This document shows positions 10,669 to 22,832 of a DNA stretch of 64,000 nucleotides, one piece after another. Under the pieces are notes generated by a model that saw only the letters and a list, made by a program, of their open reading frames with translations, was not told the origin of the DNA and did not search any database. The translations under genes and the position numbers were made by a program. The stretch is from positions 85,043-149,042 of the forward strand of contig MU623434.1 in assembly GCA_025201765.1 (NCBI GenBank), written 5' to 3'. Numbering within the stretch: the stretch's first letter is position 1; each line of letters begins with the position of its first letter. This DNA is from Daldinia sp. FL1419. Lineage: Eukaryota > Ascomycota > Sordariomycetes > Xylariales > Hypoxylaceae.

Positions 10669-11658
10669 AAGGGGGGATTCATGGGAGAAATATATTGACC
10701 TTTTTATTTACCTTTTCGACGATACGGGGTTTGAACTTTATGAATTTGCTTATTGGAACGTTAAAAGGGGTAAGCGAATCACTTATTTTGTACTATTATC
10801 TATACCACATATCCCCCAAAATTGGTTGGACAGTAAATAGCAGACACCTTGCGGGTGGATATTATATGCCTTTCAACTTACGTCTCTCAGTTATGGGATG
10901 AGACCAAAAAATGTGAAAATCACTTGTCGAGAACGGCTTATTATGTATAAAATGTTGTGTGGGATATTCATCTTCATTATCATGAATATACATAAATAAC
11001 ACTACCTAGAAAACAACTCTTCGTTCGCATAGTATACACCCATCATTCATTCCTATTGCTGCTCGTCATGACCAATTTCAACTTTCCCTCCAAGTAGCAA
11101 GTATACCGAATCAGTCAAGCCGACCCGCAGCCCCGTACGAACACTATAGCGTCTCTCCTACGCCCCGATTTCCATTGAGTACCTGAACTACCACTACAAT
11201 AGCTTATTAAAGCCTTAGTGTTTCTCTTTCAAAGCAAGAGAGAGAAAATAACAATAACGCAGAACTTGCAAGCAAGCAAGAGGTATTAGCCTAAGAAAAA
11301 GGAAAAAAAGCCAAACAAGAAATTTCCTTTCCACCCTCCCCTCTTTCTCCCCCCCCTTTCCCGCCCTCGTATCCTCCTTCTTACACCGGCCTGTCCCTGC
11401 CTACGAAACCCTAGATATGGGGCAAATGCAGGCAAACATTACCAAAGACATGCAATAGTCCTCTCGTGAGTATCGGTCTCTTCATCTCATCTTTGTTAAC
11501 AAGGTATGATAAACAAAGAATAGACGTAGTGTAACCGAAGCCAATATGAAGTAGATGAACCCCATCCCGGCATACCCCCTCCAATTCAGATTCTTTCCTC
11601 TATTGGCGTCCCAAATCTTGAGCGTGGCGTGTGCTGCTACGCTAGATTGGTGTATCTA
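10669..11658. other. Convergent intergenic region
   Basis: About 990 bp between the SerRS gene (+) and the giant coiled-coil gene (-). Holds pyrimidine-rich stretches (CCCTCCCCTCTTTCTCCCCC near 11334-11353). No gene or RNA supported; both 3' UTRs are expected here. Confidence 0.6.
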
Positions 11659-14600
11659 TCATGTGCTGCACATGACAATACCGCCTTCGCCGGTGATACT
11701 ATCGGCGTCATCTATGCTTTCTAATGAGACGCTGTCCCGACCCATAGCAGTTTCGGTCCACTCACTTTGAGACCCTTCTTGGTCTTCACTGTTGTACCCG
11801 CCCTCCGCTTCAGCCCCTGTGATGGCAGTTGTTTCGGCTTCGCTTCTGGCTTCGTTTGCTTCATCTGCATCCCTTTCCTCAACCTCGATGGGCATCTCAG
11901 TAGCGCCTTCGTCGTCTTCGTCGTCCGTAGGAGTATCTTCGTCAGCGGCTACGACTACAGCCTCGTCTTCAATAGGCGCCGGCGTTTCAGGTTCAGATTC
12001 GGACGGAGGTGAATCTTCCCGTGTTTCTTCGTCGCTCTCCCGTACTAGATCGATGTTCTCCTTATTTACACCCAGGTCGCCATATCCTTTACCAGCACCG
12101 TTTCTGCCTGGCGCCCAACTGCTCTTCCGTAACATTGCACCGGCTGGGGTACGAACGCTCTGGCTACGCTGGATGCCGCCGGTGGGGACGTTATTAGTGA
12201 TCTGGCTGAGACTTAGAATTCGGCGGCCAGTGTTTGAGGGGTTCTGTGGGACAAGGCTTGCCCTACCACCGTTGACTGCCATATTAACTGCTGAGTGAGG
12301 CTTGGGTTGCTTTGAGTTGGAGTTTGGGTCATCATTAGGTCCTAAACTAGATCGAGCACCGGGAACACGCTTGCGACTCATAGCCTCGCGGCCTTTAAAG
12401 CCAGATTTCGTCATCAGAAGAGCACGAGAATGATCTAAAACACCCTCAAGTATTCTACGCTCCAAACCTTCAGCCCGGGCATCCATCGCTTGAAGTTCCT
12501 CTCGGCGGAGATGCAGAGCAGTCTCAAGGGAAGAAACGTCGGCGGTTAATCGAGTCTTTTGGCGGGTTAAGGAGTCTTGCTCGGCTCTTAGGGCAAGGAT
12601 TGATTCGCGAAGCTGAGCCTCTTCGTCTCGTAGGTATGCTAAGTTATTCTCCACCTGATCTTGCTCCGCTTTCTGGCGCTCCAGTTGCATGGTTGTAATT
12701 TGGAGCGTCTTTGCTCGCTCTTCGTTCTCGTCCTCGACACGCTGCTTTTGCGATGAGAGAAGCTCAGAGATGTCAGCCGCCGCCTTGACAACTTGTTGGT
12801 GTACCTTATCAAGAGTATCAAGCTGGGCGTATGCTTTATCAGCAGTCTGCGTATGGTCAACTAGTTTGTCTAACTTGACATGCATCTCGTTGTCTAGGTT
12901 TTCGCGCATGGAATGGAGATCTCCGTCTAGCTTGGCAAGCTTCAATTGTACTGCGCTATCGTCATATTCCTCGGATTTGGTGTCTTCAATCTTCTGTAGA
13001 ATACTGGTCTCTGAGTTCTTAGAATGCTCATAGTGTTGTCCAATGGTAAGAAATACTTCCTTAATGGAGTCGAGAATCTTTGGCTGATAGTCGCCTACGT
13101 GGCCCTGGAGGACTTGAACAGCACTGATAGCTTGCTGAATATGGTCGCGAGTTATTTGATGCTCCGCCTTACCCTCGGTATGATTTTCCTCAGCTTTACC
13201 ATACAATGTTTCGACTTTGTCAAATACCGTTTTTGATGCTTCTTCCATCTTTTCGAGAGATCCAGTAACAGTCGAGCCGAGGGTGTCAATTAGAACCTTC
13301 AGTTCTTCCGTGACAGTGTTTGTATTGACCATAGCAGTCTTCATCTCCTCGTCCCTCGACTCCGAGGCTTTTGTGCGGTCTTCCATGACAAGTTGGAATT
13401 CGTCATACCTTGTCACAAGTTCGCCGATTTTCTCGTCGAATTTGCTTCCTAGGGCTTCGGTGGTTTCCTTGAACTTCTCATCTGTGTCTATCTTGGCGCC
13501 TGCTAGACTGCCCTTCGACTCTTCGAATTCTGATTTCACCAAGTCAAACATCTCCTTTAGGTTACTACCGACGGCGGCGTTCTTGTGCACTGTTTCGCTT
13601 AAACCTTCAAGGAGCTTACCCAGCGACTCGACAGCAGTGCCACCAGCCTGTAGTCTCTCTTTGACCGAGTTTTGGAACTCTTCCAAAAAGGCCTTGACTT
13701 CCGTGACTCGTTCACCGATGCTAGCAGTGTCTGCTTGTTGCTGTTCAAAGCCCTTTGCATTAGACTCTTTAATAGCATCTTCAAGGTTCTTGATGTCGTC
13801 TTTCGAGGGGAGCGCTTCAATGTTAGGCTGGACTGTCTGGTCTACGGTTGATTTAAGTTCGAGAACTGCAGCCACCACGGCGGCGACGTGGGTCTTGGTC
13901 ACCTTCTCGGGATCCTCGAGGGACTTCTCAGCGCGCTCTTTCATTTCATCCAACGCAGCATTGATCTGGGCGGCGAGTGTCTCAATTGACAGCAGATCCT
14001 CCTTTTTAGAAACTACCTCGAGCTGGCCAGCCACACTCGCTAAAGAGTCCTTAGTTTCGAGCACAAGAGCTTCAAGGGTGTCAATCTGATCCTTCTTGAC
14101 TGCTTGATCTCCATCAATCAGGTCGTCTAAGCGAGCTTTGGCATTCCGAAGAATTGTTTCAATTGCATGCGCATCCTCTTTCGTCGCGGCGTCATCAAGA
14201 TTAAGTGGAGGGTCGCGTTCTCTCTCGACGTCGACCGTGCCCTTTCCAATGTCTCTATTAGGGGACATGCTAGACATCGATTCCTGCATGCCTCGAAGTA
14301 ATTCTTCTATTTCATTTAGGTCCTCTTTAGACACTCCATTCTTGAGCATTTCTTCCAGCTCTGCCAGGTCATCTTTGGACAGACCTTCCGGCACCGGCGG
14401 TGGCTGGGGTGCTTCCAGCGTTTCCACCTTTGTCCTGAGCTGCATCATCATGAGTTCAAGGTTTTTAATGTCGTCATGTTTGGCAAGATCAGCAGGGATA
14501 AGAGCGTCACTCGGAACAGCACCGACTGTAGCAATGGCTCTTTCTTGGCTGTTATCGCGAAGGGAGTCGATATTTGTTCGAACACCATCTAGGCCGGATT

Positions 14601-17600
14601 TAAGAGCGTCCAAAATTTCGTCATTAGCGGTCAGGTCTGCTGGCTTGTCGCTCATCTTCTCAATGCTGATTCTTAGGTCGCTAAAGCCTTCGTGCAAAGC
14701 ATCGAGAATATCCGTGGTCCCTGCGTGAGGACGAAGCAGTTCCCCGCGTATCCTCTCGATGCTATCCCGAATAGCTTCCAACACGTCCCTATTATCACTC
14801 ATTTGTGGAACATGGGGAACAAGAGATGAGTTCACAGTATCCCGAAGGGACTCGATTTCCTGTCTGATCAAGTCTCTGGAGCCATCAGAGACCTTTGCTA
14901 CAAGTTCGGCAACCTCTTCCCGGAAGATATCAAAACTGCTAACAACATTCGTCATGAGCTCCTCTTGATTGGAGGCACCGGAGGCCTTGTCGACGTAACC
15001 CTCCATATGTGTTCGCAGTTGATCGAAGTTGCTAGTAATTGCCGATAGGAGCTCCTCGTGGCCAGGAGCACTGGGAGCGTCGGGGGCACCCTGGGGCTTG
15101 TCGCCGTTGCTTCCGATCTGCGTACGCAACTGCTCCAGACCATTGGCGATGTTGGTCATAAGTTCCTCGTGAGCAGGAGCACCGGAAGCCTTGTCGACGT
15201 ACTCCTCCATGTGCTCACGTAACTTTTCGAACCCAGTCTCGAGGTTTGCCATAAGTTCCTCTTGATTGGAAGCGCCAATAGCTTTGTCAACATAACCTTC
15301 TATGTGTGTTCGCAGTTGGTCAAGCCCATCTCTGGTAGCGTCTAAGAGCTGTTCGGTGTCTCGTCCATTTGCAGCGACATTCTGTTTCGACTCCTCGGAT
15401 ACTGCTTTGAACTCATCCCGCATATATTGCATAATGTCATGGAGGCGACCCATTACATCGGTACTTTCTCCACCATGAGGTACAAGGGCTGTGCTCTGAG
15501 TCGAGTTTAGGCCTTCCTTGACGGCGTCTAGCACATCGTCACGTGTTAATTCGTTAGTCGAAGGGGCAATTGGGAATTCAAAATCTTCAAGACACTCTCT
15601 AACCACCTCAAAGACATCGTCTCGAGATATACCTGCGGGTATATCCACCTTCGGAGGTTCGAAATGCTTCAGTCCTTCGACCACGGCATTAAATACTTCA
15701 TCTCTCGTGGCAGTCTGAGGTGGTGCATGTTGTTGTAATCCTTCCTTAAGGCAATCAAGGATTTCGTCCCGGTCCAAGCCAATTTGCTGAATTTCTATTT
15801 CAGGTTTGTAGTTTTCCCAAGCATCCTTAACCGCCTCCATTACATCATCCCGGCTAAGCTGGGGGTCTTGGTTACGTGCCGCTTCTGTGTCGCTTAGGGC
15901 AGTTCTCAAGGCGTTGTAGATTTCTTGGTAATCGATAGCCGACTTATCCGACTCAGAGGATACTCGCCGGTGATCCCTGAGACGCTGGGCCATGTAAACA
16001 CGTATCTGTTCCAGGCCCTCTTCTACAATCCTAGCAAGCTCAGCCCTGCTCGCTGTTTCACTCTTGCTTGGAGCCTTGCCATGGGATTCCTCTAGTTTTC
16101 TGCTGAGTTCCCTGCCCATTCCAAGGACCTCTCCTCGAAGTTCCCGAACAAGAGCCTTGACTTCGGCCGTCAAACCTCCTCCTTGGGCGACGCTGTCTTT
16201 GACGGAGCGGACGAGCTTCACCACGTCGTCGTTCGCAGCCTCATTTACTCGGACCGTAGTCGAAGAGCGGCGACCATCCTTACCATTGAGTAGCTTGTCA
16301 ACTCTCTGGTTCACCACGCCACTGATTTTAGACCCTGAGTCGTCACTACTGAAACTCAATGTCCTTGCTTTCTCCGAACCACTACCGGCCCCGGGACTAA
16401 GCGGATGTTCACTAGCTGCTTTTAAATGATGAATAAGCTCCTCAACCTTACTGGCCGAGGCCATACCAGACAGTCGGTCGGCTAATTCAGAGAGGCGGCC
16501 CACGATTGTATCCTGGCCGTCTTTTGTTCCCATGTCTCTGATGATCTTTTCCAGCAATGCCATGGTTGCAGGCGATTCTCCACCTACGAGCGACGGCGTA
16601 CTAAGTGTAGACTCTCTGTCGATGGATGCCGCAAAACTATTGGGTGACGGAATTCTCGGTAGGGAAATTGGTCTTGCTATCTTTGAACCAGGTGACATAT
16701 TGTAAGGCTTGTTATCAAGGTACAAGCCACCAGTGTATGTATCACGATGATATCGGCTGCTGTCCGAGTCCTTGACTAGCTCACGCAAGCTCTTTCGAAT
16801 ATCCTCATCCCTAGCATGTGTAGCTTCTTTGAGGCTCATTAAGTCAGTAGCATTATCTCTGCTCCGACGACTGAGTTGAGACATCTCTTTTTGGAGAGCG
16901 GTTGCGATATTAGTCAGGTTTAGAAGCTGGCTCGAAAGGAATTCAGTGGAAAGCTGCTGTTTCATCATTGGCGTGGAATTATTTGTGACGGATGCTAGAG
17001 GCGATTCGCCATCCCGAGATGTTATTGAAGGCATGTTTTGCAACGCTAACATAGTTGCAGATTGGGGTGGCGTATTCTCGCCAAGTATACTCTGGGGCGG
17101 CCTCCTCGCAGAGGGGCGTATAAGGGAAGGCATGGTTGACGGTACAGGCGTAGGTGTGCCGGGGCCGGTGTTCTCTTTCTCCGCCGAGGCTAATTCTACG
17201 TCTTTATCTCTCTCGTGGTCCCTGCCACGATTTGGTGTTGACGGCCTTGCGTACCTATCTTTCTCGGGTGAGCCTCGAGGGGTTGAATTAGCTGAGTCTC
17301 GATCCCTCGATCCCTCGATCATTAAACTCAGATCTCTAACGCTACCTGGTTGGAGGGACTGCATTCGTTTATGGGGGCCTGGTCTTTGGACAAGAGCACG
17401 TTCTGGTGACGTCTCGTTCGCCCGTTTTGGGATGTGGGGGACGAGAGAGTTTTCGCGCGCTTTCTCGGCGAGAGCTGCATGTGCAGATTGAATAGCAAGT
17501 GAGGTGCCACTCCTCGAAGGGCCCACGCCGCCAGGCGATTGAGGGTTCATTGGCAAAGGGGGCGGTGCCCGCTCTGGATCGGAGCTGTCCCACCTAGAAC

Positions 17601-17759
17601 TCTTTATTAGTCGATGATATAATCGCATTGCTGGGCAGCTGATAGCAATGAGAAACAAGTAAAGGAGGAAGCATACATTGGCACAATGGCTCCTATTGAT
17701 GAAGAATGTTGATGTCTTAGCGGCCTATCGACCGGTGCGTCACGCTCAACCGGTGGCAT
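11659..17759 (-). CDS. Giant coiled-coil protein with repeated amphipathic helices
   Basis: Two exons, 17759-17677 and 17593-11659, give 2005 residues. The ATG at 17759 begins MPPVERDAPVDRPLRHQ, and an 83-bp intron joins it in frame to the long exon (junction reads IVPMWDSSDPERAPP). The N-terminal 300 residues are Ser/Pro-rich and probably disordered. Residues about 600-1050 hold many copies of a 30-40-residue unit of the form D[DE][VIL]xxAxxxGLxxLR. Residues about 1050-1700 are long Glu/Lys/Gln-rich coiled coil. The C-terminal 100 residues are strongly acidic. There is no membrane segment, nucleotide-binding loop or enzyme motif that I can see. The conserved-looking N terminus and overall layout suggest a family shared by filamentous ascomycetes, perhaps structural or cytoskeletal, but I cannot name a function. 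Opposite-strand reading frames in this region (for example 13217-14089) are low-complexity shadows. Confidence 0.85.
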
Positions 17760-18722
17760 ATTCTGAACCGTAAGAGCGGCCTTGTGTTTCTGTGTTTCTC
17801 TCAGGTTGAGGGAATGATATGTCTGATTCACAACTTTGTCTGGTAATTTGTTAGGTTTGTCGCCGTTTGTTATTTGTATGAAATAATTCAAGAATTACAT
17901 ATAGGCTAGCCTAGAGCTGCCCCGTCATAGCGGGATGTGAAGAGTTAAAGTTAATCAAATCAGATATGATAAGTTAAGTGCGGGCTCGATGAACTTGAAG
18001 ATTAGGCAAAAGGACAAAAAAAACGGAGCTTGGGGATCGTCTAAGAAGGACCTGGTAATATGTGATAAGGTCCTGATACCTATCTTGTGTATGTTATGTT
18101 GAAGATGGGGTGTGAAATGGGTCTGTCCCGCCTTTGCGCCGCTTTGTGTATGGACAAACAAATTAGGCGCCTGCCCAATCCCAATAGAGTTGCAACGTCA
18201 CAAGTTGCTGCCCGGGCAACCGGCCTGTCGGACCCACAGTTACACGACATACATATGTACGTATATACATGTGTATCCATGGGATGCATGTACATCAATG
18301 GATACAGATGTACCTAATATATGTTGATTTTCCAGTAACATCTTTAATTGTACGCAGTAGCCAGAAGTTAAAATATCCACATTCCTATTATTTATATCGA
18401 GTACCTAAAGCAAGGTACCCTTTTTCTTTGATAACCTCACATCTTTCCTCTATGGTCCATCACGATGCTAAATCAAATCCAAGTAATTCTAGTACCGTCG
18501 CGTTCTTCCATACTATCGTGCTCCGGTTCCTTTCCGATCGCGCAGCTGCCTCGACAACAATGTGTAAGCTAATCTTGATTGCCCAATATACATAGCATCT
18601 TCCCATCTTCTTTTTCTTTATCATTGTACCCTCGTCTTTTTTTGACCCCAATTACCAGGCTCGAGCTTTAAATGCGGGATTTGTCCGTTGGTTTTGCCCC
18701 ACGTGTTTTGTCTTGCTTTAGG
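17760..18722. other. Intergenic, upstream of the giant coiled-coil gene
   Basis: Must contain the promoter of the coiled-coil gene. There is a pseudo-palindromic ATGTACGTATATACATGT stretch near 18254-18272. No supported gene; open frames here are short and overlapping on both strands. Confidence 0.5.
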
Positions 18723-18731
18723 TACATATGT

Positions 18732-19302
18732 CAGTAGCTTTAACCACACAGCAAAAGTTTCATAACCACACAACCCATCCACTTTCCACGTGAGTTGGTG
18801 GCCCGACCACCACACACTTAATTTGTATGGGGTCTAATCCATCCCCCAACTAAAAACGGAAAAAACAGAAAACTACCCGGTCGCATTTTTATTCAGGGCA
18901 AATTTCAAGGCATACAGCACCCTCCCCAGCCTGAATTTCAAGCACCCATGGTGCCCTCGCAGCACCAAAATTAGTAACCTAATCAATCTAACCAATTTAA
19001 CCAATTAAATGCGCACGATTGAAATTCGTATTACTATAATAATTAAATAGATGCATGGCTAAGAGGAGTAGCTAAAAGGAGTGGCTGAGAGGAGTGGCTG
19101 AGAGGAGTGGCTAAGAAGCTATTTGAATTTTTGTAAAATACATAATTGAATTTATTGATGCGACCGGGCAAAATTCTGATTTAGTTGGAGGTTGGACTAA
19201 ACCCCATACAAATTAGGTGTGTGGTGGTCGGACCACCAACTCACGTGGAAAGTGGATGGGTTGTGTGGTTATGAAACTTTTGCTGTGTGGTTAAAAATAC
19301 CG
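18732..19302. mobile_element. MITE with long terminal inverted repeats, Mutator-like (copy 2)
   Basis: A 571-bp element of the same family as 8325-8892. Inverted repeats run about 150 bp (left from 18732, right ending 19302) and share AACCACACAGCAAAAGTTTC and CATCCACTTTCCACGTGAG. Both copies of the family contain a TAATTTGTATGGGG-type block (TTACAAATTAGG at the right end of copy 1). The target duplication is TACATATGT at 18723-18731 and 19303-19311, nine bases as for copy 1. The interior matches copy 1 in opposite orientation around a shared GCGCATTTAATTGGTTAAATT block. It carries a short tandem repeat of GAGAGGAGTGGCT at about 19060-19120. No transposase is encoded. Confidence 0.9.
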
Positions 19303-19311
19303 TACATATGT

Positions 19312-19666
19312 AGGTCCATACTTTCTAAGGCCACAGGCCGTGGCGCTGTCCTCTTATCAACAATCAACATACCCTTGGTATTGTACATATGTAGTATTAT
19401 GGAGGCTACCTAGGTACCTAGCATGATGCTTGTGGGAAGCATCTGGAGAAATAGACTCCTTAGCCCAATTAGTATTTACAATTTTGGACATACAATTTAT
19501 TTTATCAAATCATTGCAAAGGATTATTTACTGTACATACTAGGCTAGCTGGTTAGTTAGAGATTAGTATACTTACCATCTAATTATTCGCGATCCTATTC
19601 CGGCTGTGGAGACTTGATTCCCTGTTTTGCACTAAATAAACAAGCAAGTCAGGAACCAGCTTGCTA
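19312..19666. other. Intergenic between two TIR elements
   Basis: AT-rich, no gene. Contains one CTACCTAGGTACCTAGC palindromic motif near 19407-19423. Confidence 0.5.
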
Positions 19667-19671
19667 GCCAG

Positions 19672-20103
19672 CAGTAAGACCCGAATTTTGATGGCGCAGT
19701 CTTGGCATCTTACACCCAAAATTGCTAAAGAAACAACATATTCAACTCAACATAACTAATATAAATGAAATTATACAAATTTAGAAAAAATGACCAATAG
19801 GTTCTATTTTGAATTATCTATTTACTTGTGTTTTTACTAATTTTATATCTCCAAATTCTATTGAATTGTGTTGAATAATAATATAACCCCTTAAACCTAT
19901 TTAATACCTTATATTGAAACCAAGATTATGAGCACATCTTTAAAGCAAATAAAAATCTAAAATCACAGATATATAAAGAAGCTTTTTACAAATAGAACCA
20001 TATTTTTTATAATTTTTATAGCATTATTTTGGCTGTATAACTGTTATATATTCTGAAGAGATTGAAATGCCAAGACTGCGCCATTAAAACTCGGGTCTTA
20101 CTG
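19672..20103. mobile_element. 432-bp element with 37-bp terminal inverted repeats
   Basis: Ends are 37-bp inverted repeats at 19672-19708 and 20067-20103, beginning CAGTAAGACCCGA and running through TGGCGCAGTCTTGGCAT. They differ at only two positions, both transitions. The flanks carry a 5-bp direct repeat GCCAG (19667-19671 and 20104-20108), consistent with a target duplication. The interior is very AT-rich and non-coding. It is a separate family from the two MITEs: different repeats and different duplication length. Superfamily not recognised. Confidence 0.8.
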
Positions 20104-20108
20104 GCCAG

Positions 20109-21787
20109 CCAGCACATCAGGAACTTGAGGATTGTGATGGGTCCGCATCGCTTGATCAGACCACTTACAGGCTTGAGCGTACCCCAGCATTTCTTATCAC
20201 AACCCCGTCTAGCGATCATTACGTGAGGCAACTCATTTCTCATCGGCAACATATGTCGTATATAATAACACGATATTTTCTATCGAGACTAACATATCAA
20301 ATATTTACGGACGTTAACTAGCAGCACTCCAGTGAAGTTTAAATAGGTACGGATGCTTTCGTGGAGTGTATATAGTGCCTTTCAGATGCTGTGGGTGAGT
20401 TTACCTAGGAAACGAACAAGGAATTGTTCACCCCATCCGTAATGGTGCGCTGCAATTACCGTCAGAAGTCTTATTCAACTCAGCAGATTCTCACGGGTAT
20501 CAAATACCGAATATATATAATCGTGGTGATTGTACCACTATAAACCGAGTCATCATGGATTCCAGTGTCTGGATTTCCTAGTGCTTGCTTCTGTCACGAG
20601 GCGGACCAAGAAGCAAGGAAACAACTTCGTTGTTCCGCGAGGAACCTATCTACAACTATGGCTAAAGGCAGCTACATATAGAACAAGTTCTTTGTTCTAT
20701 ATGTAGCACAGGCTAGAGTCCTGACAGCTTCCAATAGTAAACTAAAGAGAAAAAAAAATCGAAAAAGAATTAAATAAATAAAAATAAAAAACAATCCTTT
20801 TATGCATTTAGTTGTATAATACTCACATATAGTATACTATATGGTATGGCCCAAAGAACTATTCGCAGATAACATGTTTCTAGATTTTCTCCCCGTATGG
20901 GTGATAGAATACCTAGTAATCAAGGACCTAACGAATGATATTAAGTGAAGTGAAGTATCCAGCAAGCCAAGATAACAATAATAGGTAGGTAGTATAATAT
21001 CCGAAAATTTCGTCATGTTTCTAAGGAGAAATAAACACATCATCAGGTACCAAATAGTCAAGTCTTTCTCCCCAAGATGCGACTTGCCATTCGCCCTATG
21101 GGTACTAGATAAAAAAAAGCGTGTGGCCTCTTACATAGCACTATCCTAACTATCGGAGGAGACAGGTTATAGTTGTCCCTATGCTTGGGGTTGCTAAAGC
21201 CATGGCAATAATTAGATGGATATATCACTCAGCAAGTCATGTATCACCAGGGCCATAACGCCTGTCTATCTTAGAAGATAGAAGTCGGGCGTCAAGTAGC
21301 AAACATGAGAATCCTAAGCAAAGTTAAATTCGTCTTAATAGAATAAATGCACTTGCTGCGCTTAGCTTTGACAAGAGCAAATGATAAATCTGGGCTGGAT
21401 GGTCCAAAACAGGAGCCAATATATTAACACAAAATTTCTAAGGGAATACAAGTAGGTATTATGCAAATGCAAATGCGAGTTACGTAGGGGATAGTACATA
21501 ATAAGCACAGGTAAAAGAACTTTGACCTGAATACTAATTACATATAACTATCTTCAATACTTATGAAGTTAAGCCGACGCCACAATGGTGCTGTCAATAC
21601 CCGCAATCATAACCATATTGATTCCTAGGAGCCCGAAGAAAAATTAAAGAGGTACCTAGAAAGTTTGCCAAATATCCAGACCATTACCGTCGATTCGACT
21701 AGACTCTAAGAAACCGGTCAAAAATGTATATAAATGCCAATTCTAGTTTGAACTAAGATGATAGACTCAACAAAAGGCAAAAGGAAG
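20109..21787. other. Gene-poor intergenic stretch
   Basis: About 1.7 kb, moderately AT-rich, with no supported coding sequence. It contains the hairpin described separately and an inverted pair GGAACAAC-like/GTTGTTCC around 20617-20637, which suggests a decayed element. Open frames are short and lack recognisable domains. Confidence 0.5.
20671..20707. repeat. Perfect inverted repeat, 16-bp stem with 5-nt loop
   Basis: Arms GCTACATATAGAACAA (20671-20686) and its exact complement (20692-20707) enclose the loop GTTCT. It lies in a gene-free region and could form a hairpin in DNA or RNA. It is not followed by a T run on either strand that would make it a simple terminator. Confidence 0.85.
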
Positions 21788-21869
21788 AGGTCCTCCTGGG
21801 GCTCGAACCCAGAATCTCCTGATTGATACTGTATCGTAGTCAGACGCCTTACCATTGGGCCAAAGGACC
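21788..21869 (-). tRNA. tRNA-Arg(ACG) with a short intron
   Basis: Read on the minus strand, the acceptor arm starts GGTCCTT and closes with GAGGACC plus one discriminator base. The D arm is GCCCAATGGTAAGGC and the T arm has GGTTCGAGCC flanked by CTGG/CCAG pairs. The anticodon stem pairs CTGA with TCAG. The loop begins CTACGA, placing ACG at positions 34-36. About 10 extra bases (TACAGTATCA) follow position 37, the usual site of a nuclear tRNA intron. Downstream on the same strand are CCTTTTGCCTTTTG runs suitable as RNA polymerase III terminators. Confidence 0.9.
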
Positions 21870-21933
21870 GGTGGATGAAAACTTTTCAAAAAAGCGCTAT
21901 ATAGCTCCCGTTCGTGGGTGGCTCCGCAAGACG

Positions 21934-21968
<35 letters not shown>

Positions 21969-22688
21969 TTAGCTCTGGTGGGGAATTATCTGATCATACC
22001 GCACGATATACATGATTTAACATGAAATAAGCCTTGAGAACTAAAATACAAATTGGATGAAATATTCGTCAATCATGGCATGGCTTATGTTATTTTCACG
22101 GTAGTGTTGAGGTTTGGCTGCGATCTTGCAAAATGCAGCTTCGATGTCACCGCCAGGACTTGAATATATAATAAGGTCCTAAATTCACCTCGGTTCAGGC
22201 CACTTGTTTTGCTCTTTAAACGATTCTTTCTATATCTAATGCCTCGAATCTTGCCTACCTCATTGGTTTATCTGAGCCTATTGATTTGTGTAGATGATAA
22301 ATTCTACCTATTACTATGAATACCAATGGAATTAGAGCAGAGTAGCTACTTTCTAATGATATATAAGTCTCAATCGTCCATCCCGAGTTGAAAGTTTGTT
22401 TTGACATGTATTGGTTACCTATATTCATAAAGATAGCGACTCCATCTGTCAAAATGTGCTGTCGAATTATCTAGCTCCACATACTAGGTATATAGACTTA
22501 CACGCGCTGCTATAGCGTCCGGTTGGGATAATATAAATTATAACTCCATGCCCTATGTTACCCAATGCCATCACTAACCCGCGCTCCTTATGTGCAAGGT
22601 TTAAAGGCTATGCGGGCGAAACCCAATCTCCTGGGACTTCTATGCAAGCTTAGCTGTACAGTGTACATACATAACATAACTTTAACCA
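21870..22688. other. Intergenic, between tRNA-Arg and the retrotransposon island
   Basis: Contains an uninterrupted run of 30 T (21936-21965). Base composition is ordinary for an intergenic region right up to the island edge. Bases 22684-22688 (AACCA) are the left target duplication of the island. No gene supported. Confidence 0.6.
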
Positions 22689-22832
22689 TGTTAAAAATAG
22701 AACGCATGTATGAGGTAAGTTACTTATATTATCAAGTCTATCTTAGAAAATAAATAGATATATTTACAATATATAAAATTATAAATATGGGGTATATTAT
22801 ATCCTTATATATTAACCATACATATTTTAACA
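22689..22832 (-). repeat. Left LTR (3' LTR of the minus-strand element), 144 bp
   Basis: Plus-strand ends are TGTTAAAAATAG and ATATTTTAACA. It aligns to 38902-39045 without gaps, with about 30 differences that are all C/T or G/A. The outer half (first ~75 bp) keeps G and C where the right copy has A and T; the inner half shows the reverse. Confidence 0.92.

Noticed and set aside
13217..14089. Plus-strand 290-codon frame antisense to the coiled-coil gene
   Set aside because: Low-complexity Ser-rich product, no domain, and it exactly overlaps a long conserved-looking exon on the other strand.
22255..22452. Minus-strand frame with one hydrophobic segment
   Set aside because: TTG start and only 65 codons; too little to support a transporter relic.
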